64,000 nt of DNA from Pelagophyceae sp. CCMP2097. Its lineage: Eukaryota > Sar > Pelagophyceae. Each line of letters opens with the position of its first letter. The first letter of the stretch is position 1. Positions 53,084 to 62,815 of the stretch are shown in pieces. The translations under genes were made by a program, and so were the position numbers. The DNA is taken from contig MU657165.1 in NCBI GenBank assembly GCA_026770575.1, positions 82,471-146,470 on the forward strand, given 5' to 3'. The notes under the pieces were generated by a model. That model worked only from the letters and a program-made list of their open reading frames with translations, ran no database searches and had not been told where the DNA came from.

Positions 53084-54427
53084 TCAGGGTCGTTCCCGGC
53101 GTTCGCCCCGCCTCCGATGCTTCTCTCTGGTGATCGCCTCGCATAGTGCCGGCGCCGCGACGCCCGCCGTCGCATAAGCCGACAGGGTCATCGCGAGCTC
53201 TTGCGGGGTGAACGTCTCCATCTTCTTCGGTGCTTCGGCAGCGACCGCCTCGAACAGCGCCGGCGCCGCGACGCCCGCCGTCGCATAAGCCCACACGGTG
53301 TTCGCGAGNNNNNNNNNNNNNNNNNNNNNNNNNNNNNNNNNNNNNNNNNNNNNNNNNNNNNNNNNNNNNNNNNNNNNNNNNNNNNNNNNNNNNNNNNNNN
53401 NNNNNNNNNNNNNNNNNNNNNNNNNNNNNNNNNNNNNNNNNNNNNNNNNNNNNNNNNNNNNNNNNNNNNNNNNNNNNNNNNNNNNNNNNNNNNNNNNNNN
53501 NNNNNNNNNNNNNNNNNNNNNNNNNNNNNNNNNNNNNNNNNNNNNNNNNNNNNNNNNNNNNNNNNNNNNNNNNNNNNNNNNNNNNNNNNNNNNNNNNNNN
53601 NNNNNNNNNNNNNNNNNNNNNNNNNNNNNNNNNNNNNNNNNNNNNNNNNNNNNNNNNNNNNNNNNNNNNNNNNNNNNNNNNNNNNNNNNNNNNNNNNNNN
53701 NNNNNNNNGCATAAGCCCACACGGTGTTCGAGAGCGCTTGCGAATCGAACTTCGCGATCTTCTTCGGTGCCACGGCAGCGACCGCCGCGAACAGCGCCGG
53801 CGCCTCGACGTTGCCAATCGTGGCGATGCCCCAGCACGCATTTGCGAGTCCCTGCGCGCTCCACTTGCTCGACTCGTTCATAATGCTCGAAGTCGCGCGT
53901 TCCACCAACTTGTGCAGGCGCGATGCAAACGACTTTTCGAACGAACGCCTGCGGACTCCGAGGAGATGCAGCGAAGTCGAGATGTTCATAAAGTCGTAAA
54001 CGGCGCCGTTGTCCTCGAAGAGCGAAAGCACGTCCTCGGCGGTCTTACCCGCAATAAGCTGCTTGTTGAGGAGGATCGCCATCTTTCTGTCACCGGAGAA
54101 TTGTGGCCGATTCGCGGACGTATTTCGAGCTGATACCGTGCTGGAAGCGAGCTCCACGGCGATCTTGCGGCCGCACAAGATCGCGCCGTCCACGTCGTCG
54201 CGCACGACCTCTGGCTCTGCCGTCAAGATGGTCACGACACCTTGGCCCGTCGCGCCGCCGACTTTGACGCTGATCACCTCGCAGTACGGCTCGAACGCCC
54301 TCAGCACGTCGCCCTCCGTGGCGTCCTTGGGCAGGTTGCGCACGACGAGCGCCACCTCGGCACGGGCGGCGAACCGGCGGAACGGGGGGCGGCGCGCCAG
54401 CGACGTGAGCGGGGCGAGCTTACGCAT
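53084..54427 (-). CDS. RRM/helical-repeat protein paralogue interrupted by an assembly gap
   Basis: A single minus-strand frame starts MRKLAPLTSLARRPPFRRFA (a mitochondrial-type presequence). An RRM follows (LVVRNLPKDATEGDVLRAF; the RNP1 equivalent GVVTILT is degenerate). An all-helical region leads into ~37-residue repeats such as WSAQGLANACWGIATIG and LANTVWAYATAGVAAPALFE, with FTPQELAMTLSAYATAGV as the last. The frame is preserved across 400 N, but the true repeat number is unknown. The DNA at both edges of the gap is almost the same 26 bp, consistent with an assembler failing in a tandem array of 111-bp units. Function is inferred as for the 46481-48151 paralogue. The repeats here are more uniform, suggesting recent expansion. 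Confidence 0.78.
   Translation of the reverse strand: MRKLAPLTSLARRPPFRRFAARAEVALVVRNLPKDATEGDVLRAFEPYCEVISVKVGGATGQGVVTILTAEPEVVRDDVDGAILCGRKIAVELASSTVSARNTSANRPQFSGDRKMAILLNKQLIAGKTAEDVLSLFEDNGAVYDFMNISTSLHLLGVRRRSFEKSFASRLHKLVERATSSIMNESSKWSAQGLANACWGIATIGNVEAPALFAAVAAVAPKKIAKFDSQALSNTVWAYXXXXXXXXXXXXXXXXXXXXXXXXXXXXXXXXXXXXXXXXXXXXXXXXXXXXXXXXXXXXXXXXXXXXXXXXXXXXXXXXXXXXXXXXXXXXXXXXXXXXXXXXXXXXXXXXXXXXXXXXXXXXXXXXXXXXXXLANTVWAYATAGVAAPALFEAVAAEAPKKMETFTPQELAMTLSAYATAGVAAPALCEAITREKHRRRGERRERP
53309..53708. other. Assembly gap of exactly 400 N
   Basis: A run of 400 undetermined bases lies inside the repeat array of the RRM/helical-repeat paralogue. The length is probably an estimate; tandem 111-bp units on both sides explain the failure. 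Confidence 0.98.
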
Positions 54428-55322
54428 GTCGACCGCGTGGCTTCTTCCGGGGACCGACGTCCGAGGCGGAGCCCTAGTCCCGACTCGGAGCCTGAAGATG
54501 TGGCGTTCCGAGTCGCGACGTCCACACAAATGAAAATGTGACCCGACACGTGAACGCACACGGGCCCGGGCTTCCAGGGTCTCCCTTGTTCCGCTGTGTC
54601 CGCGGCGTCCCCGCGATGGGCTGGCTTGCTTGGGAACCTTGGCTGAGGCAGGCCCAGAGGACTCTACGCCGGTGCTATAGCTCGCAGGCGGCTCCAGTGC
54701 TATGTAATGTAATGTACAATTGTAATAAAAATCACAGGATGTCCAGTCCCGGAACTTGTCCCGTAGGACCTTCTCCTGACCTAGTCAGATCAACCAACTG
54801 AGCACGAATTTGATAGGTTTTAAATAAGAAACTATAGATGTCATAAGGCCGTGTACCCTTCCTGGTGCAGTCTCAAAAGCCCAAATCCGAGTCCCTTCGG
54901 CGCGGCGCCCGCGAAACGGCGGCGCTCGCGTCTCGGCCGAGGGGCGCGCGAGGCGGCGCGAGCGCCCTCAAACGGGGCTCCTCAACACTCGCGATTCTTT
55001 CGGCGATATCAAATGCGTGGCCGGCGGCGCACGTTTCCCGATTGCGCCCGCGCTGACGGCGCGCCGCATCGTCGCGTGGGTGCTGATGAGCGCGCAGCTC
55101 GTTGGGACCCTATCCTCGGACCCTTCACTCGACGGCCAGAGCTTGCTTGCTTACGATCCACCCTGGGTGGGGCTGCCCCAGGAGGGTCGAGCTTCAAGAG
55201 CCGACAAGCCGAAGAGGAAGCCCGCGGCGAAAGCAGAACGGACCCGAAATTGACCTTGCACATTTCAAACCCAAAACCTCTCTCTCCCGGCGTGTGTCGA
55301 GGGATTTTTTCGCCGCGCCATC
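54428..55322. other. Divergent spacer, ~0.9 kb
   Basis: This region lies between the start of the minus-strand RRM-repeat gene and the plus-strand YL1-BCNT fusion. It contains an AT-rich island at 54700-54740 (ATGTAATGTAATGTACAATT) and TTTTAAATAAG near 54817. Frames around 54860-55250 are open but without conserved motifs. Promoters for both genes are expected here. Confidence 0.45.
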
Positions 55323-57140
55323 ATGTCGGACGACTCGGGCGCGGAGTCGGGCGCCGAGTCCGAGGCGGCGGACGCGGCGTCGGTTGCGCTAGAGAACGTC
55401 TTTGACGTCATCTGCGAACGTGGCATGGCCGCTGTGCATGAGGGCCAGTGGGCGGCCGCAAAGGACCATTTCGTAGAGGCAATGTCCGTCGATAAACGCG
55501 AGGAGAGTGCGTCATCGCACGCACTGCGCAGGGACGTCCACAACCGACACGCGCTTAGGCGACATCACCGAGGAGCGCGCCGACTGTTCGACGCCGCGTC
55601 CCGGCGACGCTGATGCCAGAGGCTCAAACACCCAACGCAGGCGCCTACAACCTCGCCTGCTGCTCGGCGCAGATCGGGGCATAACGCGGCGTCGCTCGGA
55701 AGCTCTTCTCGAGAGGGGCCTTTCCGAGTTGCGTGCCAAGAACCGCGGCGATAGGAGCTCGACGAGGCCGAGGCGTGGCTGCGGCGGGCCATCCTCTGGG
55801 GCGTGCGCGACGTCTCGCCGGAGACGGACGACCATTTGGAGCCTTTAAGGGCGGACTCTGGGAGGTACGCGCGGCTGCGCCTCGTCGTCGAGGGCCTCGG
55901 CGCGCCGCTGGAGCGCGTGCCCGCCGCCGTGCTGCAGCGGTCGCGGCGGCCGCGCACGGGCCGCAACATGGACCGGCTGGTCGCGGACGAGCGCGCAAGA
56001 GACGATTCGTTTTGGGGTGCGGCGCAGTGGGAGGAGGAGGACGACGAAGAGTTCGCCGAAGGCGACGCCGACGAGCACGCCGCTCGAGATGTCTTCGACT
56101 CGGACTTTGACGACACGGAGGACGAGGAGGACGACGACGAGGTCGACGAGGACGGGGAGAAGGTGCACAAGAAAAAGGAGAAAAAGGTGAAAGAAGCTCC
56201 AAAGCCGAAGAAGGTCGCCAAGGCGGCGCCGCCCTCTGCGGCACCGCGGTCGAAACGCGCGGCGGCGGCACAGGCGGAGCAGGCCAACTCTGCCGCTGTT
56301 GGGGACATGGACGACGACGACGACGACGACGACGACGACTTCGCCGACGCGGCTGTCGACGCCGACCTGGCTGCGCCGCCTCCGCAGCGTGGCCTCGCCG
56401 ACGACGTCCGCGACGCTCGCCGGAAGCGCCAGGTCGACGCCATTTGGTCCGAGCTCGCCGGGTCTGACGCCGGCGGCGAAAACGCAGAGTCCGACGCAGA
56501 GGCGCCCGAGGCGCCCGAGGCGCCCGAGCCGCCCAAGAAAAAGAAAAAGGTCGCCAAGGAAAAGGTCAAGGCGTCTTCCAAGTCCAAGGCGCAGTCGGTG
56601 CTGGCTGGCATCTTTGGGGCGAAATCGGCCTCGCAAATTTGCAAAAAGGCAGAAAAGAGCACCAAGAAGCGGGCCGCGACGGCGGCTTCGGCGCCCACTC
56701 AATCTCGAGGCGTCGTGCGCAAGCGGGAAGTCGTCGAGGAGCGGACGTTTGCGGGCGAGACGATTCAAGTCCGTCGCACGGTGCGCGACGCCGGCGCCGC
56801 CGCGGCGGAAGCGCCCAAGAGCGGCATCGACCGCGTCCTGGCGGAGATCAAGGGCGTCGCCGCCGTCTCCACCGTGGCCAAGTCGTCGTCGGATTGGGAT
56901 GCGTTTAAAGAATCGGAGGGCCTCGACGAGTCACTCAAGGACGCCGACAAAAAGGGCTTCCTCGGCCGCCAGGACTTCCTCGAGCGCTGCGACGCGAGAT
57001 GCCGCGTCCTTCTTCGACTTGCCTGCCTTTCTCCCAGGCCACTGCCTTCAACTGCCCGGTAGGTCCGCAAATTCGACCAAGAGCGCTCGCAGCGCGACGC
57101 CGAGCGGCTCACGCGCGAGGCCGCGGCGCAGAACAAATAG
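55323..57140 (+). CDS. TPR-YL1-BCNT fusion protein (Swc2/VPS72 joined to Swc5/CFDP1)
   Basis: An N-terminal exon from 55323 and a middle exon around 55640-55678 encode TPR-like helices (MAAVHEGQWAAAKDHFVEAM; GAYNLACCSAQIG then ELDEAEAWLRRAILWG). The main exon (55755-56993) has the YL1 N-terminal signature RRPRTGRNMDRLV, DDSFWGAAQWEEEDDEEF and DVFDSDFDDTEDEED, then Lys-rich linkers. It ends with the BCNT domain: SSSDWDAFKESEGLDESL, KGFLGRQDFLERCD, completed by VRKFDQERSQRD in the last exon (57063-57140). YL1/Swc2 binds H2A.Z-H2B and BCNT/Swc5 activates the SWR1 remodeller, so one polypeptide may supply both roles in the nucleus. Introns at 55679-55754 and 56994-57062 appear to be GC-AG. The exon between 55506 and about 55640 is not resolved. 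Confidence 0.85.
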
Positions 57141-57203
57141 AGCGCCCCCCAAACCACGCGGCGCAACCCAGATTCCTGAACATCACACTCTCGCTCCAGA
57201 GGC

Positions 57204-58316
57204 TTATGGATCGTACATCGGGACGTCGAAAACGTCCTCGTGGGCGATTTCGTACATGGCGCCGTGTGGTGCGGCGGTTGGCGCGAGCTCCTGCGGCTCG
57301 GGCGCTTCCGGGACGTCAAAGACGTCCTCGTGGGCGATTTCGTAGCCGCCGCCGTCCTTGACCGCGAGCATGTTCACAAACGCCTTGCGCTCTTGCACGA
57401 CGATGCCGTCGACGAAAACACTTAAAACCCGCGCGCCAAAGTCGCCGGCGGCATTCGCGTCGGCCCACGCCGTCGACGTTTTGGCCTCGACGAGGTACTC
57501 CCGCGCGCCGAGCGCCGCCGTATCCTCGCGGAGCGCCTCGCAGGTGGCCCGGTGAGCGTCCGCAATCGCCGCGCGGCCAGAGGCGACGCCGTCGTTTGAA
57601 AACGCCGTCGCGTCCTGCCGGTAGAAGCCTTCTAGGGATGCCGTCGAGGTGCACTTCGCGTTGTAGAACGCGGCTAGGGCTAAATTGAAATCGGCTGCCC
57701 AGGCGCCAAAGGCCGCCGTCGCATCAGCGTCGAAGATCGCGGCGGGGCCGTCGCCGCCGTCGACGTGCTCGTCCGCGCTCGTGCCAAAGGCTGTCGGGAC
57801 CTCCGTCGCCAGCGGGGAGGGCTCCGCCGCCAGTGGGGGTTCGTCCGTCGCCAGCGGGGGGTCCTCCGTCGCCAAGGCCTCGAGGGGCCTGTGCTTAACA
57901 AAGGCCCGCAACAGGACGTCCGCGCCAGAGGCCGTCGGGACGTCCGTCGCAAAGCCCGGTAGCAGGGAGAAGGCCGGCGGCGGGACGTCCGTCCCAAAGG
58001 CCCGCAGCGCGCCAAAGCCTGGCGGCGGGACGTCCGTCGCCCAGGCTGTTTGCGCGTCGTCCGTCGCAAAGGCCGCGTCGTTTGCGCACCACTCTGTCCA
58101 TTTACCGTTTCTCGGTTGACACTTTGCGCAGTTTTCTGCGGAGAGGCCGCACCAGTCCTCGGCCCACTTGGCGCATTCGTCGCATGATTCCTCGGCGCTT
58201 TGTAGGCAACAACCGCCGCCGTACGGAACCTCCAGCGGCGCGGCGGCCGAGCCAAGCGCCGTCGCGCTCACCACGACGGCCAGGCGCCACACCGTCAGCG
58301 CGCGGTGCGCCGACAT
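57204..58316 (-). CDS. Secreted Cys-rich protein with NTF2/SnoaL-like domain
   Basis: An intronless 370-codon gene. A signal peptide (RLAVVVSATALGSAAA) is followed by a Cys-rich module of about 45 residues with nine Cys (GGCCLQSAEESCDECAKW, then CGLSAENCAKCQ). Next come about 110 residues of degenerate Ala/Thr/Pro repeats (ATDEPPLAAEPSPLATEVP). An NTF2-like fold at ~215-335 has FGAWAADFNLALAAFYNAKC, FYRQDATAFSNDGVASGRAA and ARVLSVFVDGIVVQERKAFV. The C-terminus duplicates the last strand: YEIAHEDVFDVP occurs twice, 33 residues apart. The DNA is repeated too. NTF2-like domains often bind small ligands; no catalytic residues are evident. The chosen ATG (58316) gives an ideal signal peptide, although the frame is open further upstream. 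Confidence 0.72.
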   Translation of the reverse strand: MSAHRALTVWRLAVVVSATALGSAAAPLEVPYGGGCCLQSAEESCDECAKWAEDWCGLSAENCAKCQPRNGKWTEWCANDAAFATDDAQTAWATDVPPPGFGALRAFGTDVPPPAFSLLPGFATDVPTASGADVLLRAFVKHRPLEALATEDPPLATDEPPLAAEPSPLATEVPTAFGTSADEHVDGGDGPAAIFDADATAAFGAWAADFNLALAAFYNAKCTSTASLEGFYRQDATAFSNDGVASGRAAIADAHRATCEALREDTAALGAREYLVEAKTSTAWADANAAGDFGARVLSVFVDGIVVQERKAFVNMLAVKDGGGYEIAHEDVFDVPEAPEPQELAPTAAPHGAMYEIAHEDVFDVPMYDP

Positions 58317-58718
58317 CGGGAGCCGGAGCCGAAGCAGTGAGTCGCACACAGCGTGCGATGCTTCGCTTTCAGGCTCGCGCCAGCTGCTCGCGCGCCTCTT
58401 GACCCGAGTTCTGCACGAAACTTTTCTCGTCACAGAAACTTTTCGCGTCGCTCGCCAAAACAAGTGTTTCGGGAAGAGGGTCCCACATTCGTTTTGAGCG
58501 CCCTCCCTCAAAAACCGCACGGGGAAGCCTCGCCGGCGGCACACGAGGTAAAAACATCGTTTTCTTGATGTCCTCGTAAGAACTGCGATGCCAGGGAGCT
58601 GCCAGCCAGCAAGACTGTCTGGAAACGATGGAGACTGGCGCGTTTGATGCAACGCCCAAAAATGTCACTGACGACTTTCTTCTGGGTTTTCCTTTCAAGA
58701 TCCAGCGACGAGCGCAGC

Positions 58719-60793
58719 ATGCTGTCCCTCGCGTCGCGGCGGGCGCCGCTGCGCCGTGTCGCGTCGCGCGCGCTGGCGACGGCGGTGGACTTTCACTACC
58801 AGGACATTTTCGAGCAACCCATTAAGGTCGACACCCCGTACCGCAAGATCGAAGGCTCGGAGAAATGGGTCTCGCAAGTCGCCGGGCCCAACGGCAAGAC
58901 GTGAGTCCGCTGCATCGTCGGTCGCCGTGCGAGATGCATGGCTTTGACGATACGTTGGACCGTTCGGGCGTTGCGTAGCTTCCTCCAGGTCGCCCCAGAG
59001 GCGCTGACGGCGCTGACGACGGCGGCCATGACGGACATCGCGCACCTCCTGCGGCCGGGCCACCTCAAGCAACTCGCGCGAGACCGCGTCGCGGATCCGC
59101 GGGGTGGGGGCCTTCTGCGTCGCGGGTGGGCCGTGACGCTCTTACGCAGGCGAAGATCCTGGACGACCCAGAGGCGTCTGCGAACGACCGCTTCGTGGCG
59201 CTGGAGCTGCTGAAGAACGCAAACGTGGCCGCGGGCATGGTGCTCCCGGGCTGCCAGGACACGGGCACGGCCATCATCGCGGGCAAGCGCGGCGCCGACG
59301 TCCTCACGGAGGGCGACGACGAGGCCCGCCTCGCGCGCGGCGTCTACGACGTCTACACGCAGCGGAACCTCCGCTACTCGCAGGTGTCGCCCAAGTCCAT
59401 GCCCGCCCCGGCGCCCGCAGCAAGCCCGGAGAGCAAGAGTGATGACAGAGGCGCGAGAGGAGGACGCCGGCGACATCGTCCACGAAAGACGCAGGTTCCG
59501 GAGTGTCTTTGAAACCGCATCGCTCTAGAGCGAAACCCTAGAGTACAACCCACTAGGTTTGAAGAGGTGAACACGAAGACGAATCTGCCCGCGCAAATCG
59601 AGCTCTACGCGACAAACGGCGCCGAGTACCACTTCCTCTTCGTCGCCAAGGGCGGCGGGTCCGCGAACAAGACGTACTTGTACCAGGAGACCAAGGCCCT
59701 GCTCAACCCGGAGTCGTTGCTGGCGTTTGTCGAGGCCAAGGTGAAGTCTTTGGGCACGGCCGCGTGCCCGCCTTACCACCTCGCGCTCGTCGTCGGCGGC
59801 ATGTCGGCGGAGATGACGCTGAAGACGGTCAAGCTCGCCTCGACGAAGTACCTCGATGGGCTGCCGCACTCTGGCAACGACCACGGGCGGGCGTACCGGG
59901 ATCTCGAGTGGGAACAAAAGATCTTGGAGCTGACGCAGCGCCTGGGCATCGGCGCCCAATTCGGCGGCAAGTACTTCTGCCACGACGTCCGAGTCGTTCG
60001 CCTACCGCGCCACGGCGCGTCGTGCCCCGTGGGCTTGGGCGTCTCGTGCTCCGCGGACAGGCAGGTCAAGGGCAAGATCACGGCCGAGGGCGTCTTCGTC
60101 GAGGCGCTGGAGCGCGACCCGGCGCAGTACCTGCCCGACCCGGCGGCAGCCAAGGAGGGCGGCCTCTCCGAGGCCGTGGTGCAGGTGGACCTGAACCGCC
60201 CCATGGCGGAGATCCGCGCCGAGCTGTCCAAGCTCAGCGTCGCGACGCGGCTCTCGCTGAGCGGCACCATCGTCGTCGCGCGCGACATCGCGCACGCCAA
60301 GCTCAAGGAGCGCCTGGACGCGGGGCTCGGGCTGCCGCAGTACTTGAAAGATCACATCGTCTACTACGCCGGCCCCGCCAAGACGCCCGAGGGTCACGCC
60401 TCGGGCTCGTTTGGGCCCACGACGGCGGGGAGAATGGACTCGTACGTCGGGCCGTTTATGGTGCGTCTTTGTCGCTCGTCTGTCGTTATTGGTCGTCCGC
60501 GAAGCCTCGGCACTTGCTTATCGTAGGCGGCGGGCGGGTCGTTTGTGACTCTGGCCAAGGGCAACCGGTCGAAGCAGGTCACGACGGCTTGCAAGACTTA
60601 CGGCGGCTTTTACCTCGGGTCGATTGGCGGCCCCGCGGCCATCCTGGCCCAGGACTGCATCACAAATGTCGAGGTCCTCGAGTACGCCGAGCTCGGCATG
60701 GAGGCGGTGTGGAAGGTCGAGGTGAAAGACTTTCCGGCGTTTGTGATTGTGGACGACAAGGGGAATGACTTCTTTTCAAAGTGGCTCGGGTAG
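58719..60793 (+). CDS. FH: Class I (iron-sulfur) fumarate hydratase, mitochondrial
   Basis: Exons 58719-58900, 58979-59075, 59150-59400, 59557-60460 and 60527-60793 give exactly 566 residues (E. coli FumA has 548). The N-terminus [20 protein letters not shown] is a mitochondrial presequence. All three [4Fe-4S] cysteines are present: [18 protein letters not shown] and [42 protein letters not shown] and STIV-type [19 protein letters not shown] are conserved, as are [12 protein letters not shown] and the ending DDKGNDFF. It converts fumarate and malate. Introns two and three (59076-59149, 59401-59556) fit only as GC-AG introns; with them the joins [14 protein letters not shown] and [14 protein letters not shown] match the family exactly. 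Confidence 0.95.
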
Positions 60794-60975
60794 GAGCCTT
60801 TTAACGACCTTTACGTAATTACGGCCTAAACATCGACGTGCTGCACCTCCGACGGCGCGCCCCGCGTGCGTGCCGGCCTATTGCAACGGTCGTGAGACGC
60901 CTCGACGAGCGCGAGAACAAAAGATGTTGAACTTTTCGCCGAAACTGAGCTCTTTATCGGCGACACCTCGGTGCG

Positions 60976-62815
60976 ATGTGGCGGCGCTGTGTCGTGTGCG
61001 CGTGCGCGGCGCTGGCCGGCCTGGGCGAGGCGTTCCGCGCGCCGCCGCTGCCGCAGGCGAATTCTAATGCGCCGGCGGGACGACGGAGGGCGCCGCTGGC
61101 CGGAGGGAATGTGCGGGGTCAGCTGACGAAGCGCTTTTTTTTTGACCAGCTCGCCCAATCCTTCTCCGAGGCCACCGAGCTCTTATCGGGCAAGAAGCGC
61201 ATCACGGACAAGTCCATCGAAAAGGCTTTACAAGATGTGCGCAGGGCCCTCGTCGACGCGGACGTCTCGCTCGTCGTCGTCGACGGCCTGGTGGATGCAG
61301 TGCGCTCAAAGGCCGTGGGCATGGACGTTTTGCCGGGCGTCGACCCGGCGCAGCAGTTTGTGAAGATCATGTACGACGAGCTCGTACGAGTCATGGGCGG
61401 AGACGAAGTGGTGAGTGCCCTAGTGGACTTTGCTATACTCTCTCGAGAGACTTCGGGAACTCCAGGACACGCTTACCTTGTAGGTGGGTTCGAAGGAGGC
61501 CGCGCAGAAGCGCGCGACGCTCGTCGTCGCGCCGGCGGCGCCGACGGTCGTTTTGCTCTGCGGCCTGCAGGGAGCGGGCAAGACGACCGCGGCGGCCAAG
61601 CTCGCCAGCTACCTCGGCCGCGAGGCGGAGGCCGCCAAGGCACCAAAGAAGACGATGCTCGTCGCCGCCGACGTCTACCGCCCCGCGGCCGTCGAGCAGC
61701 TGAAGATCCTCGGCAAAGAGGTGGGAGTCGAAGTTTACTTCGAGGCGTTTGAGCCGGGCTCGGGCGACGCGGTGGGCATCGCGCAGCGCGGCGTGGAGCG
61801 CGCGCGGGAATCGGGGTGCGACACGGTCATCATCGACACGGCGGGGCGGCAAGTCATCGACGAGTCTCTGATGACGGAGCTCAAGGCCGTGCGCGCGGCG
61901 GTGCAGCCGCACGAGACGCTCCTCGTTTTGGACGCCATGACGGGCCAAGAGGCCGCGTCGTTGGCGGCGCGCTTCGACGACGCGTGCCCCTTGACGGGCG
62001 CTATTCTGACCAAGCTCGACGGCGACACGCGCGGCGGCGCTGCGTTAAGCGTGCGCGCCATCTCCGGCCGGCCCATCAAGTTTGTCGGCGTCGGCGAGCG
62101 CGTCGAGGACCTGGAGCCGTTTTACCCGGCGCGCATGGCGTCGCGCATCTTGGGTATGGGGGACGTCGTCTCTTTGGTCGAAAAGGCGCAGCGCGGCGTC
62201 TCAAAGGCTCAAGAGGATGCGATGATGGCCAAGCTGAAGAACGCGCAGTTCGACTTTAACGACTACCTTTCCCAGTCGAAAATGGTGGCGCAAATGGGCA
62301 GTTTGGGCGGCATCGCGAAGATGATGCCCGGGATGGGAGGCATCGACCAAAAGCAGCTGGCCGCAGCGGAGAAGCGAATCAAGACGCACGAGGCCATGAT
62401 CGCTTCGATGACCAAGGTGGAGCGCGCCGACCCGGAACTCTTGATCCGCGACAAAACTGCGCTCTCGCGCATCCGCAGAATCGCGGGTGGCTCGGGGCAC
62501 TCGTTGGATGTGGCCAAGTATTTCGTCTCCGACTTTCAGCAGATGCGGCAAGCAGCCGCGCCCGGAAGGCAAACCGGGACGGTCGCCGTCGGCACCACAG
62601 AGGTCGACTTTTGGGGAAAGAGGCGCGCTTCCCCCCGGTCATCTCCCAAGCCTTTCGACCGTCGTATTAGGTCGATGATGGCGCGCATGTCGAACCAGAA
62701 CCCGGCGGGCGCGGGCGACCAGCCGCCGGACATGGCGCCGGCGGGCAACCGCGCGCTCCGGCGCGCCGCGGGCAAAGACAAAAAGGCCAAACCCAAGTCA
62801 AAGGGCTTTGGTTAA
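60976..62815 (+). CDS. cpSRP54: Chloroplast signal recognition particle 54 kDa GTPase
   Basis: Exons 60976-61410, 61484-62547 and 62671-62815 give 547 residues. The leader is a signal peptide (MWRRCVVCACAALAGLGEA) followed by FRAPP, the Phe+1 motif of red-lineage complex-plastid bipartite targeting. The N domain (RITDKSIEKALQDVRRALVD) precedes the G domain: GLQGAGKTT (G1, about 173), DVYRPAAVEQL, DTAGR, TKLDGDTRGG. The methionine-rich M domain has KMMPGMGGI and FQQMRSMMARMSNQNP across the last intron. It targets thylakoid proteins such as LHCs. The last intron (62548-62670, donor GCAAGC) is a GC-AG intron of 123 nt, in frame and stop-free. Reading through it would insert 41 unconserved residues into the M domain. 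Confidence 0.95.

Noticed and set aside
53298..53714. Open reading frames consisting mostly of X residues
   Set aside because: They are produced by the 400-N gap and contain no sequence information.
55565..56698. 377-codon minus-strand frame rich in Ser and Phe
   Set aside because: It is the antisense of the Asp/Glu/Lys-rich YL1 region; poly-Ser is the expected mirror of acidic codons. The plus strand carries clear YL1 and BCNT motifs.
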